Positions 1-6,778 of a stretch of DNA of 10,025 bases are shown piece after piece. Each line of letters starts with the position of its first letter. The stretch's first letter is position 1. The notes beneath the pieces are model-generated. The model was not told the origin of the DNA. It was given only the letters and a program-made list of their open reading frames with translations, and made no database searches. This DNA is from Cloacimonetes bacterium SCGC AAA252-N17 (GTDB lineage Bacteria; Cloacimonadota; Cloacimonadia; JGIOTU-2), in the NCBI GenBank assembly GCA_000404785.1, contig ASNI01000017.1, positions 37,709-47,733 of the forward strand, given 5' to 3'. The translations under genes were made by a program, and so were the position numbers.

Positions 1-354
1 AGGATCGGGAGTAATGAACTCATAAGGCGAGTCGTCGGAAAGTATTTTGGGCTGTTGGACTGGAAATAATAAAAATTCATCTTTCAAAATTTCTGCTTCA
101 TGAGAGACAATTTTTACCTCATCTATTTCTTTATCGAATGGAATAGACAAATTTATAATTTTCACTGGAAGCTGCGGCTCACCTATCCCGGTAGTAAAAA
201 CATAGTTATTATTCTTTGGCGGATTGATCACATTATAAGTATTCTGTTTTGTGAATGTAAAATCTTCAAGAGTGAACGTAAGCGTGAGATTTTCTGAATG
301 TAATATCGATGCTATTAAAATTGTTAAAATAATACTAATTGCTGTTTTTTTCAT
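1..354 (-). CDS. Secreted protein with C25 (gingipain-type) peptidase propeptide, 5' part only
   Basis: An open frame of 118 codons starts at ATG (354-352) and runs without a stop off the left edge, so only the N-terminus is present. Residues 1-20 form a classic signal peptide: a KK start, a hydrophobic stretch rich in I and L, then a likely cleavage site near HS/EN. After it comes a short beta-rich segment, then G58-x-P60-x-LP63 and the pattern 'P-LPV....LSIPF....EV.IV' followed by 'LFPVQQP' (97-102). This is how the propeptide of C25 cysteine peptidases (gingipain family) and related exported proteins typically reads. In this family the propeptide keeps a secreted protease inactive until export. 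A GGGGAG ribosome site lies three bases upstream. Whether a catalytic domain follows cannot be seen; it might instead be a cell-surface protein sharing only the propeptide. The gene is separate from the defence operon upstream. Confidence 0.72.
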   Translation of the reverse strand, partial: MKKTAISIILTILIASILHSENLTLTFTLEDFTFTKQNTYNVINPPKNNNYVFTTGIGEPQLPVKIINLSIPFDKEIDEVKIVSHEAEILKDEFLLFPVQQPKILSDDSPYEFITPDP

Positions 355-529
355 TGTCTCCCCATTTTTTTATTTTGTTGACTATAGATAGGTCATTCAT
401 ATATTATTCCATTAATTTTTCTTTCTATCAGTATTGCCGTGCAGATTTGGCAGGATAATTTTTCTGGCATGTTTAAATAATGACAAATTTTTGGGATAAA
501 ATCGATTAAGATTATAAAATCTAAAAATT
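355..529. other. Spacer between res and the C25-propeptide gene
   Basis: This 175-bp AT-rich stretch has no supported gene. A weak AT-only hairpin (arms 509-513 and 518-522, loop of 4) lies just after the res stop, but no U-run follows it on the minus strand, so I do not call a terminator. No clear -35/-10 pair for the downstream gene was found. A 25-codon frame (470-393, minus) with a CxxC pair is present but unsupported. Confidence 0.5.
358..363 (-). promoter_or_regulatory. Ribosome binding site of the C25-propeptide gene
   Basis: Read on the minus strand, GGGGAG lies three bases before the ATG at 354. This supports that start over later in-frame codons, as does the signal peptide that follows directly. 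The spacing is on the short side. Confidence 0.5.
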
Positions 530-3097
530 TTATATTGTCGATAATAAATCTTGAATGCTCTTAAATCTATATTTTTCAAAATATTCTTGATCAATTCTAA
601 TATAAGTCCATTTTTCTTTAGTTATATTTGTAACATCCTTACACCATAATGTCATCCGTTTATCTTTATATTGAACATCCTCATCTATCCTTCCTTTTGT
701 TTCAAGTATGAAGAATTCGTTATTTTTTGTTTTAGCAATAAAATCAGGATGATATCCCGGATGAAAATTCCCTTTTGAATCTACATATTCTACAAAAAAA
801 GGAATCTTATGTAAACTTGAGAATGATTCTACATCTTCTGCTCTGTCCAAAAATTTTGCAAAATCTAATTCAAAATTATTATCACAAGCAACATAGTTGA
901 GAATACAATTATTAGCTGAATAAACCAATTTTGACCATACAAAAGGACTTACATTTGATAATTTTAATATGTCCGTTTTTATAGGTTCTCTCTCTGTAAA
1001 AGTCATACTTCTTAGTGTATTTACAAATAGATTTAATAATTTCTCTTGAATTTCCTGGGTGCTGAGTTGATAAAGAACCCTTGGGTCTTCAAGGTCAATT
1101 TCCTCATTAAACAATCTCTCCACAACATATCTTTTCACTAACAGATTAAAACTGGCAAAAGCATTTGGTATTTTTAGTTGCTTTAGTATAATCTGAGTAT
1201 AATACGCTATAACACTTTTTGAATCCTGTGGAACCGGCAAATCCCATTTTCTTTTTATAACCTCCATACCCTTTAGCATATCTACTGCAACATATTCCAT
1301 CTCCAATATCTTGTTTTCTAAATGAATGTCGAGACTTGGTAAATTATCAATTTTAATATCTTTCCAATTGGGTTCTTTTATTAAGATTCTTGGACTTAAA
1401 ATAGGAATTTCAATGTCCTTATCTAATTTATTCTGATCAACAAAAATTGTTGTTAAATTTAGAGATTTATCTGTATCAAATTCAGTAAACTTTATCCCCT
1501 CTTCAGCTTCAATTTCCTCAAGAATTTCAGTTAATCCTGGTGGTCCAATGACTTCAAGAACATTTATAGATTTGTTAACATTAGCGGGTTCTTCTGGAAA
1601 CATTTTTCTTAAACCTCTTCCTATTACTTGCTCAGGAAGAACTTTTCTTTGAGAGCCATAAGGTCTTAACCCGACAATAACATTTACATTTTTTACATCC
1701 CAACCCTCATTTAACATCATAGTGCTTACAATTGCACTTATTCCTTTTGGATATACTGCTTTTAGCTCTGGGTCTTGTGAAATTTTCTCAGGTTCATCAA
1801 TTAATTTTGCAACTTTTCTTGCTGGTTCTAAATCTTTCTTTTGTATGTTTCCAGTGCTATCTGTATGAATTAGTAAAACTTTGCCATTTAAGTCAGGAAT
1901 AGAATTTATGTATTCGTATATATCATCTGCTTGAGTATTTTCAGGGCATTGGAAAAACAGCACAGGATTCTTTGATAATGGTTTTAAATTTTCTTTATAT
2001 TCTCGCCATCTTCTTATTCCAGCATTAATCCATACTCTATATCTTTCAACTGCTTTTGTTGAAGCAATCTCCTCAGCATTCTTAACAATTCCTTTTAATG
2101 GCCTTTTCACGATATTCATTTCAATTGCTTCTTTAAGTGAATAATCCACAATAATCCAAGGGAATAAAGCACCTGTTTCTGTCTTTGGTGTTGCTGAGAA
2201 ATCCAACTCTATAATTATACCCTTACCATATTCAGGAATAAGTTTTTTGTTAAGATTTAATAATATCTTCTTCCAGGCTTTTTCAAAACTGTAAATATGA
2301 TGTGCTTCATCTTTTAAAATCATTATGTTTGGACAAGATGTTAAAACACCTTTTATTCTGTTTTCCTGGTAAATATCAGAAACATTGTAAACTTCAGGCA
2401 ATTCCATAACTTTATCTACATATTTTTCAGCTTCTTTCTTACTACTTTGTCTTTTCTCTAATTGTTGAATATTTGTTAGAAATAATACATTTTCAGGAAT
2501 TACATGAATTGGGTCTTCTTTAAGGATTACTTTAAGGTCAAAATCTTCCTGCCATTCTGATGGTATGAATGGTAATGTTTTGAAGATTTTCCCATCTTTA
2601 AAATCTCTTGTAAGTCTATCATATATGACATTCTTTTCACCAGCAATGAGTAAAAATTTAGAGGTATAATCATTTTTGTTTTCATTCTTATAATTGAAAT
2701 ATTGCCAGATAATGCTTAATACCATTACAAAAGTTTTTCCAGAGCCAGTTGCCATTTTAAAAGCATAAAGAGGATATTGGTCAAAAGAAGGGTCATAACC
2801 CTGAATAGGTCCAGAGCCAAAATCTCTTGCCATATCTATGAAGTTTCTCTTTTTCATAACTTCATAAACATAAATCAAAGTTTCAATTGCTTCTCTCTGA
2901 CAGAACCAGAACTCAAAAAGATTACCATTTATAATATGGTCTTCATCAAACCAAAATTGTAAAAGCCTTCTTGTTGTATCAGTAACACCATCATAGCCAT
3001 TTTCTCTCCAGGTGAAAACTGCTTTACGAAGTTCATTAGAAAGGTATGTTTTGCTTGGTCGTCTTTGCTCTGGGTGTAAAAGTTCAGTTGGTTTCAT
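530..3097 (-). CDS. res: Type III restriction-modification system endonuclease subunit Res
   Basis: This is the ATP-dependent DNA translocase and nuclease of a type III restriction system; it cuts unmethylated DNA only in complex with Mod. The 855 residues show the expected superfamily 2 helicase order: a Q-motif-like FWFCQREAIET (63-73), Walker A MATGSGKT (115-122), DEAH (263-266), SAT (301-303), NEGWD (463-467) and the motif VI arginine segment QVIGRGLRK (490-498). The C-terminus carries a PD-(D/E)xK nuclease: E743 in a FELDFAKFL helix, PDF with D785, then E799-T-K801-G. All key residues are present, so both ATPase and nuclease look intact. The length is a little below that of classical EcoP15I-type Res. 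It is the last gene of the operon. Its ATG lies 9 bases after the PIN gene stop, and a weak AGGCGA ribosome site overlaps that stop. The matching Mod is encoded upstream as two separate pieces. Confidence 0.93.
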   Translation of the reverse strand: MKPTELLHPEQRRPSKTYLSNELRKAVFTWRENGYDGVTDTTRRLLQFWFDEDHIINGNLFEFWFCQREAIETLIYVYEVMKKRNFIDMARDFGSGPIQGYDPSFDQYPLYAFKMATGSGKTFVMVLSIIWQYFNYKNENKNDYTSKFLLIAGEKNVIYDRLTRDFKDGKIFKTLPFIPSEWQEDFDLKVILKEDPIHVIPENVLFLTNIQQLEKRQSSKKEAEKYVDKVMELPEVYNVSDIYQENRIKGVLTSCPNIMILKDEAHHIYSFEKAWKKILLNLNKKLIPEYGKGIIIELDFSATPKTETGALFPWIIVDYSLKEAIEMNIVKRPLKGIVKNAEEIASTKAVERYRVWINAGIRRWREYKENLKPLSKNPVLFFQCPENTQADDIYEYINSIPDLNGKVLLIHTDSTGNIQKKDLEPARKVAKLIDEPEKISQDPELKAVYPKGISAIVSTMMLNEGWDVKNVNVIVGLRPYGSQRKVLPEQVIGRGLRKMFPEEPANVNKSINVLEVIGPPGLTEILEEIEAEEGIKFTEFDTDKSLNLTTIFVDQNKLDKDIEIPILSPRILIKEPNWKDIKIDNLPSLDIHLENKILEMEYVAVDMLKGMEVIKRKWDLPVPQDSKSVIAYYTQIILKQLKIPNAFASFNLLVKRYVVERLFNEEIDLEDPRVLYQLSTQEIQEKLLNLFVNTLRSMTFTEREPIKTDILKLSNVSPFVWSKLVYSANNCILNYVACDNNFELDFAKFLDRAEDVESFSSLHKIPFFVEYVDSKGNFHPGYHPDFIAKTKNNEFFILETKGRIDEDVQYKDKRMTLWCKDVTNITKEKWTYIRIDQEYFEKYRFKSIQDLLSTI

Positions 3098-3106
3098 TTA
3101 TATCGC

Positions 3107-3616
3107 CTAATATTTAATTCCTGTTTTTTTGAAGAAATTTATCAGATTAAGGCATCGCCTATTAAATTGATTAGCAATATAGGGGATATGATTTGAAGTA
3201 TTCTTTTCATCTGTTACAATAATTGCATCCTCACAAATACTTAACGATATCAACCACGGATCTGCCCAAGGACCAGATTTATTAATTTCGGTATTCCAGT
3301 AATTAGAGTCGTATTTTGTTTTGATATTTTCTATTTCTCTCATTTGGCATTCATCAGGGTCTTTAAACATATCTTTATTTTGTTTGCACCATTGAAGCAT
3401 TGGGTCGTTCAGGTTATTTGTTTTTTCAATTTCTTTAAATACTTCTACATGTGAGATAAGCTCGCCTCCCTTAATCATACTTTCTAATTTTTTCCATATT
3501 GTAGGAAATACATCCTTTGGATATCCCGGGTATCTTGTAACGTTTATCAAGGCACTTGCATCGATGCAATAGACAGGAACTTGAAATAATTTTTGCTGTT
3601 TTGCCATTTTCATCAC
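3107..3616 (-). CDS. PIN-domain (DUF4411) toxin-like putative RNase
   Basis: This small protein of up to 169 residues matches the DUF4411 pattern: 'YCIDASALI' near the start, 'YP.DVFPTIWKKLESMI..GEL.S..EV..EI' in the middle, then 'WADPWLISLS' and 'AIIVTDE'. The acidic residues expected of a PIN metal site are visible: D19, E58 or E62, D119 and D136. PIN toxins are RNases that act in the cytoplasm. The preceding XRE/ImmA gene is the likely antitoxin, a pairing predicted before for this family. The longest start is GTG (3616), overlapping the upstream stop as GTGA. An ATG follows directly (3613) and another lies at 3607; none has a clear ribosome site, so translation probably depends on coupling. 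Toxicity is inferred from family and context. It could instead serve as an extra nuclease of the defence system. Confidence 0.85.
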   Translation of the reverse strand: MMKMAKQQKLFQVPVYCIDASALINVTRYPGYPKDVFPTIWKKLESMIKGGELISHVEVFKEIEKTNNLNDPMLQWCKQNKDMFKDPDECQMREIENIKTKYDSNYWNTEINKSGPWADPWLISLSICEDAIIVTDEKNTSNHIPYIANQFNRRCLNLINFFKKTGIKY

Positions 3617-4686
3617 GAGGCAATAAATCTCTCGGCATATTTTGTTTTTAAATCTAAAATACTTGAAGCTCCGTAAAAAGTAATCTTTCCTTCGTTATAT
3701 GCTTTTTTTATCTCTTGAAGAGGCAAATTTCCGACACGATTTAAGAAAACCTTATCCCAATTTCTGCGACCAAATTTTCTTTGTCTTAAACCTTCTTCAA
3801 TTTCCTTCTTGAACTGGTCATATCTTTCCTTCTCAACATATCCCAACCATAAAAGCCGAATCATCATCACTTGTTTACTTACACCGTAGATTTTGGTAAG
3901 TTGATTAATTGCTTCATTATCAATTTGTCCAAACTTTTTAACTTTACTCTCCAAATCGTCTGATGGAACTAAAAGCTCAGCGGCAAAACGATTGCAATAG
4001 GATTCTATACCTTGATTTTCTTGTTCAATCTCTAATGAACATATTCCAGCAGTTTTTTTAAGTAAATGGCAAATCTCGTGAGACAGAGAAAACAATTTTA
4101 TTGATGGTTTGTCCTCCTCATTTAATACTATAACAGAAATATCGGAGAAGATGTTGAATGCTCTTACATCATCTGCCTTTAATGGATATTCTATAATAAT
4201 AATAGTTAATGCATCCTCCAAAATTTTTTTGTAATGTGTTAAAATCTCTTCAGGTTTTTGGGATTTTATAAGTTCAATATTTAAGTGTTTTCTAAATTCT
4301 TTTGCTAATTCATCAGCATTTAATTCCTCTGAAAAAGATGGGATTTGACTTCTTTTTTCACTTAATTCTTTTATCTTTTCAGAAAGATAATGTGCCTTTC
4401 TTTCAGCTAAATATACTTGAGGGGTTAATCTCTTCTCACGATTAATCCTATAATCAACCAATTTGGGGAGTTGTGGTATAGAATCTGAAAAAAATGCTGC
4501 TAGTGGACGCTTGTATACATCTACGAGCTTTTTAATCTGGATTAAAGTAAAAGCAGATTTTCCTTCTTCTACTGCATTGACTTTCCCCTCAGTTATTTTA
4601 AGTTTTTTTGCTATTTCTTCAACATTATACCCCGATGTTTCCCGAAGTGTTCTCAACACCTCTGACGGCAACTTAATTTCTTTCAT
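3613..4686 (-). CDS. XRE-family HTH protein with ImmA/IrrE metallopeptidase domain (antitoxin-like)
   Basis: This 357-residue, two-domain protein has an N-terminal helix-turn-helix (about 8-65: 'LRTLRETSGYNVEEIAKKL.I' and 'LVDVYKRPLAAFF') of the XRE/Cro type that binds operator DNA. After a lysine- and glutamate-rich linker comes a COG2856-type zinc peptidase domain with HEICH at 203-207 and a downstream E228 in 'ESYCNRFAAELLVP', the usual third ligand. Proteins of this kind act as regulators that cleave a repressor or, in toxin-antitoxin pairs, as antitoxin and autorepressor. Its ATG overlaps the stop of the Mod C-terminal piece (ATGA), and its own stop overlaps the start of the PIN toxin, the usual antitoxin-then-toxin order. 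The intact HExxH suggests a live protease whose substrate is unknown. It may also control the repeated sites upstream of fic; that is inference. Confidence 0.9.
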   Translation of the reverse strand: MKEIKLPSEVLRTLRETSGYNVEEIAKKLKITEGKVNAVEEGKSAFTLIQIKKLVDVYKRPLAAFFSDSIPQLPKLVDYRINREKRLTPQVYLAERKAHYLSEKIKELSEKRSQIPSFSEELNADELAKEFRKHLNIELIKSQKPEEILTHYKKILEDALTIIIIEYPLKADDVRAFNIFSDISVIVLNEEDKPSIKLFSLSHEICHLLKKTAGICSLEIEQENQGIESYCNRFAAELLVPSDDLESKVKKFGQIDNEAINQLTKIYGVSKQVMMIRLLWLGYVEKERYDQFKKEIEEGLRQRKFGRRNWDKVFLNRVGNLPLQEIKKAYNEGKITFYGASSILDLKTKYAERFIAS

Positions 4687-5492
4687 TTTGTCCTCACTTT
4701 CAAAACTTTATTCGTATCATTCCCAAACACATCCACAACCTTCACCATTATTTGATACTCTCCTGATTTCTCATATTTATGCCTTGCAACATAATCTACT
4801 TTTGGATTCTTCTTTACTCTGAAGCTCTGCCATTGGTTATGGAATGTATCTCCTTTATAGTCCCAATCAATTGCCCAATAATCTATAAGTTCTCTTGAAT
4901 CTTTGATTTTACTTGCTATCTCAGCTAACTCTGGCGTTGGCGGAATCTGAAAATCTGTTATTTTTAAAGTAATCTCATTGTTATTTGTCTTGGTTTCAAT
5001 TTCCAAATAAGCAACTTCTGAGAATTTAATATACGGTAAAAGTGCTTTTTCAACAACCTGTTCTGGGATTTTAAATAAATTCAGGTCAAAACCTACAAGA
5101 GCAGATTTTATCTCATTTAAAGATGGTATTTGAATGAGCTTTAAATCTATTCCTTTTTTCTTTGCTAAACTTTTTGTAAGTTCATTAACCTCATAACTCC
5201 ATTCCCAGCCTAATACATCTAATTTTTTAAAGTTATTTTCTTTGCATTCAATTACAACTTTTTCAATTTCTTCTTTTGATACAGGTGCATTCAAGGGACC
5301 AATATGAACTGCTCTATCGCCTTTTCTTCCGTGAATGTATTTAAAATTAGAAAGAAGTTGAGATTGATACAATTTTAGCATAAATGTAAGATATTCATTT
5401 TGTTTTTCCTGCCAGTAAACTGTTTCATAATTTCCTATATTTTGTATTTCAAAAGGTCTTGCTGGTTTTCCATATTTTTTATTTGTTTTCAT
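4683..5492 (-). CDS. C-terminal part of a type III DNA methyltransferase (split Mod, second piece)
   Basis: This 269-residue protein has no methyltransferase motifs. Its segments match what I know of the C-terminal half of large type III Mod proteins: 'RPFEIQNIGNYE..YW' (12-27), 'VHIGPLNAPV' (62-71), 'LDVLGWEW' (91-98), 'IDYWAIDWDY' with 'DTFHNQWQSFR' (203-225), and a beta-sandwich-like end 'MVKVVDVFGND' (249-259). In full-length Mods the RPFEI segment follows the catalytic domain after a short linker, which is where the upstream Mod gene stops. I infer that this piece pairs with that protein and provides dimer or Res contacts. Its ATG overlaps the fic stop (ATGA), so its translation is probably coupled to fic. 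It could alternatively be read as a hypothetical protein, but the match to Mod is strong by eye. No frameshift or stop interrupts it. Confidence 0.75.
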   Translation of the reverse strand: MKTNKKYGKPARPFEIQNIGNYETVYWQEKQNEYLTFMLKLYQSQLLSNFKYIHGRKGDRAVHIGPLNAPVSKEEIEKVVIECKENNFKKLDVLGWEWSYEVNELTKSLAKKKGIDLKLIQIPSLNEIKSALVGFDLNLFKIPEQVVEKALLPYIKFSEVAYLEIETKTNNNEITLKITDFQIPPTPELAEIASKIKDSRELIDYWAIDWDYKGDTFHNQWQSFRVKKNPKVDYVARHKYEKSGEYQIMVKVVDVFGNDTNKVLKVRTK

Positions 5493-6637
5493 AGTTCTGT
5501 TCCTTTTTTTATGATATCTACATAATCAGAGAAAATATATTTTTTATATCTCTTCTTTCCTGTTATTTCTTTTAAAATACCAATTTTTTCAAATTTTTTC
5601 ATCAAGTCATTTGCTGTATCTTTATGGATATGAAGTCTTTCACTCATATCTCTAACCTCAGTTAGTGGATTCTCGAAAACTAAATCTATTAGTTTTATGG
5701 CATGAATACTTGAGATGGAGTTCTCGTAAAGTCTTGTTATCAAACTTTCTTTTAGTTTAATTATTGTTCTTGCAGTATTTACTGCCTCTTGCGAGGTTTC
5801 ACATACCCCTTTAAGAAAAAATTTCAACCATCCTTCCCAATCTCCATTTAACCTTACTTTCATTAGCCAATCATAGTAATCAGAACGATGTTTCTTAAAA
5901 TAAAAACTTAAATACAACAAAGGACGAGCAAGTATTTCCTCCCAGTATAGAAAAAAAGTAATAAGCAATCTTCCTATCCTTCCATTCCCGTCAAGGAAAG
6001 GATGTATTGTCTCAAATTGAGCATGAATAAGAGCTATTTTGGGTAAAGGAGGTATATCATCCTTTTTATAAATAAATTTCTCAAGCTCAGACATTAAATC
6101 CATTACCTTATCAGGAGGAGGTGGCACAAATATTGCCTCATTCAAAAAAGCACCAGATGTTCCTATCCAATTCTGAGTCTTTCTAAATTCTCCAGGTGTC
6201 TTATGAGTTCCTCTTGTGCCTTCAATTAAAATTTTGTGTATCTCCTTAATAAGTCTAATAGACATAGGCAAACTCCTAAGCCTATTCATTCCATAATTCA
6301 AGGCTTTTATATAATTTACTACCTCTTTTATTTCATTTATATCTTCAGAGGGAGTAAGGTTTGCCTCAAACCTCAATACTCCTTCAAGGGATGCCTGAGT
6401 TCCCTCTATTTGCGAACTTAGAAGTGCCTCTTTTTTAACATACATTCCAACAAACAGTTCAGGATTAGGAAGAACAGTTGTAATACCATCAAGTCTTGCC
6501 AACGCCCTATCGGCTTCTGAAAGCAAAATTCTAAGTTCACCATCATATTTAATAGGTGGTTCAGGAGGCAAGGGTTTTACTATATATGCCCTATATCCTC
6601 CCATTTGCTTAATATATTTTCCTGTTCTTTCAATCAT
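5489..6637 (-). CDS. Fic-domain protein with C-terminal winged helix (AMPylase-like)
   Basis: Fic proteins transfer AMP or a related group from a nucleotide to a hydroxyl on a target protein. The full catalytic motif HPFLDGNGRIGR is at residues 212-223, with H212 as the base, D216 for the metal and the GNGR anion hole. The N-terminal helix holds the self-inhibitory motif SSQIEG (74-79; form S/T-x-x-x-E-G/N), placing this among class II Fic proteins whose activity is held off by that glutamate. 'PGEFRKTQNWIGT' (148-160) is the usual substrate-flap region of the COG3177 family. Residues 310-375 form a winged helix ('LTEVRDMSERLHIHKDTANDLM'), possibly DNA binding. At 382 residues it is full length. 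An AAGGGG ribosome site precedes the ATG. It sits between the two Mod pieces and overlaps the second by ATGA, a position usually held by uninterrupted mod. Its target is unknown. Confidence 0.93.
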   Translation of the reverse strand: MIERTGKYIKQMGGYRAYIVKPLPPEPPIKYDGELRILLSEADRALARLDGITTVLPNPELFVGMYVKKEALLSSQIEGTQASLEGVLRFEANLTPSEDINEIKEVVNYIKALNYGMNRLRSLPMSIRLIKEIHKILIEGTRGTHKTPGEFRKTQNWIGTSGAFLNEAIFVPPPPDKVMDLMSELEKFIYKKDDIPPLPKIALIHAQFETIHPFLDGNGRIGRLLITFFLYWEEILARPLLYLSFYFKKHRSDYYDWLMKVRLNGDWEGWLKFFLKGVCETSQEAVNTARTIIKLKESLITRLYENSISSIHAIKLIDLVFENPLTEVRDMSERLHIHKDTANDLMKKFEKIGILKEITGKKRYKKYIFSDYVDIIKKGTEL

Positions 6638-6642
6638 AAGCT

Positions 6643-6648
6643 ACCCCT
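6643..6648 (-). promoter_or_regulatory. Ribosome binding site of fic
   Basis: On the minus strand, AAGGGG followed by TAGCTT precedes the ATG at 6637. It directly follows the 10-bp inverted repeat, so a hairpin there could affect access to it. Confidence 0.55.
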
Positions 6649-6650
6649 TG

Positions 6651-6683
6651 CCGTCTTAAAATAGAATTTTGAATTTAAGACGG
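6651..6683. repeat. Perfect 10-bp inverted repeat before the fic ribosome binding site
   Basis: The arms CCGTCTTAAA (6651-6660) and TTTAAGACGG (6674-6683) are exact complements around a 13-base loop. On the minus strand the second arm ends one base before the AAGGGG ribosome site of fic, so the element is either an operator or an RNA hairpin in the fic leader. No U-run follows, so it does not look like a terminator. Confidence 0.8.
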
Positions 6684-6727
6684 AAATAACTGACTTAAAA
6701 TTAGGTTTAACCATGTAAGACGGAAAT
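6676..6727 (+). repeat. Direct repeats of TAAGACGGAAAT, 40 bp apart
   Basis: The 12-mer TAAGACGGAAAT occurs at 6676-6687 and again at 6716-6727, and its 8-base core occurs inverted at 6651-6658. A CTTAAA element recurs at 6655, 6694 and 6734, giving a period of 39-40 bp over the mod-fic gap. The third unit is degenerate. The spacing of about four helical turns puts the sites on the same face of DNA, which suits a multi-site repressor. Confidence 0.75.
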
Positions 6728-6778
6728 TCATTTCTTAAATTCTGGATATTAAAATTTAATAAAGTAAGCATTGTTTTT

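Noticed and set aside
393..470. 25-codon minus-strand frame with a CxxC pair in the res-C25 spacer
   Set aside because: It is too short, has no upstream ribosome site, and CxxC alone is not enough to claim a zinc-binding peptide.
509..522. Possible terminator hairpin after res
   Set aside because: The stem is only 5 A/T-rich base pairs with one G-C pair, and no U-run follows on the minus strand.
412..594. 60-codon minus-strand frame overlapping the res 3' end
   Set aside because: It starts inside res in another frame, has no ribosome site or recognisable motif, and is rich in K, I and N as expected of chance frames in AT-rich DNA.
4463..4822. 119-codon plus-strand frame opposite the XRE-ImmA gene
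   Set aside because: It is antisense to the conserved HTH region and ModC end; serine-rich low-complexity translation is typical of a shadow frame.
6651..6727. CRISPR-like array at the mod-fic junction
   Set aside because: There are only two exact repeats of 12 bases plus a degenerate copy, and the intervening sequence is itself related between units, so it does not show constant repeats with unique spacers.
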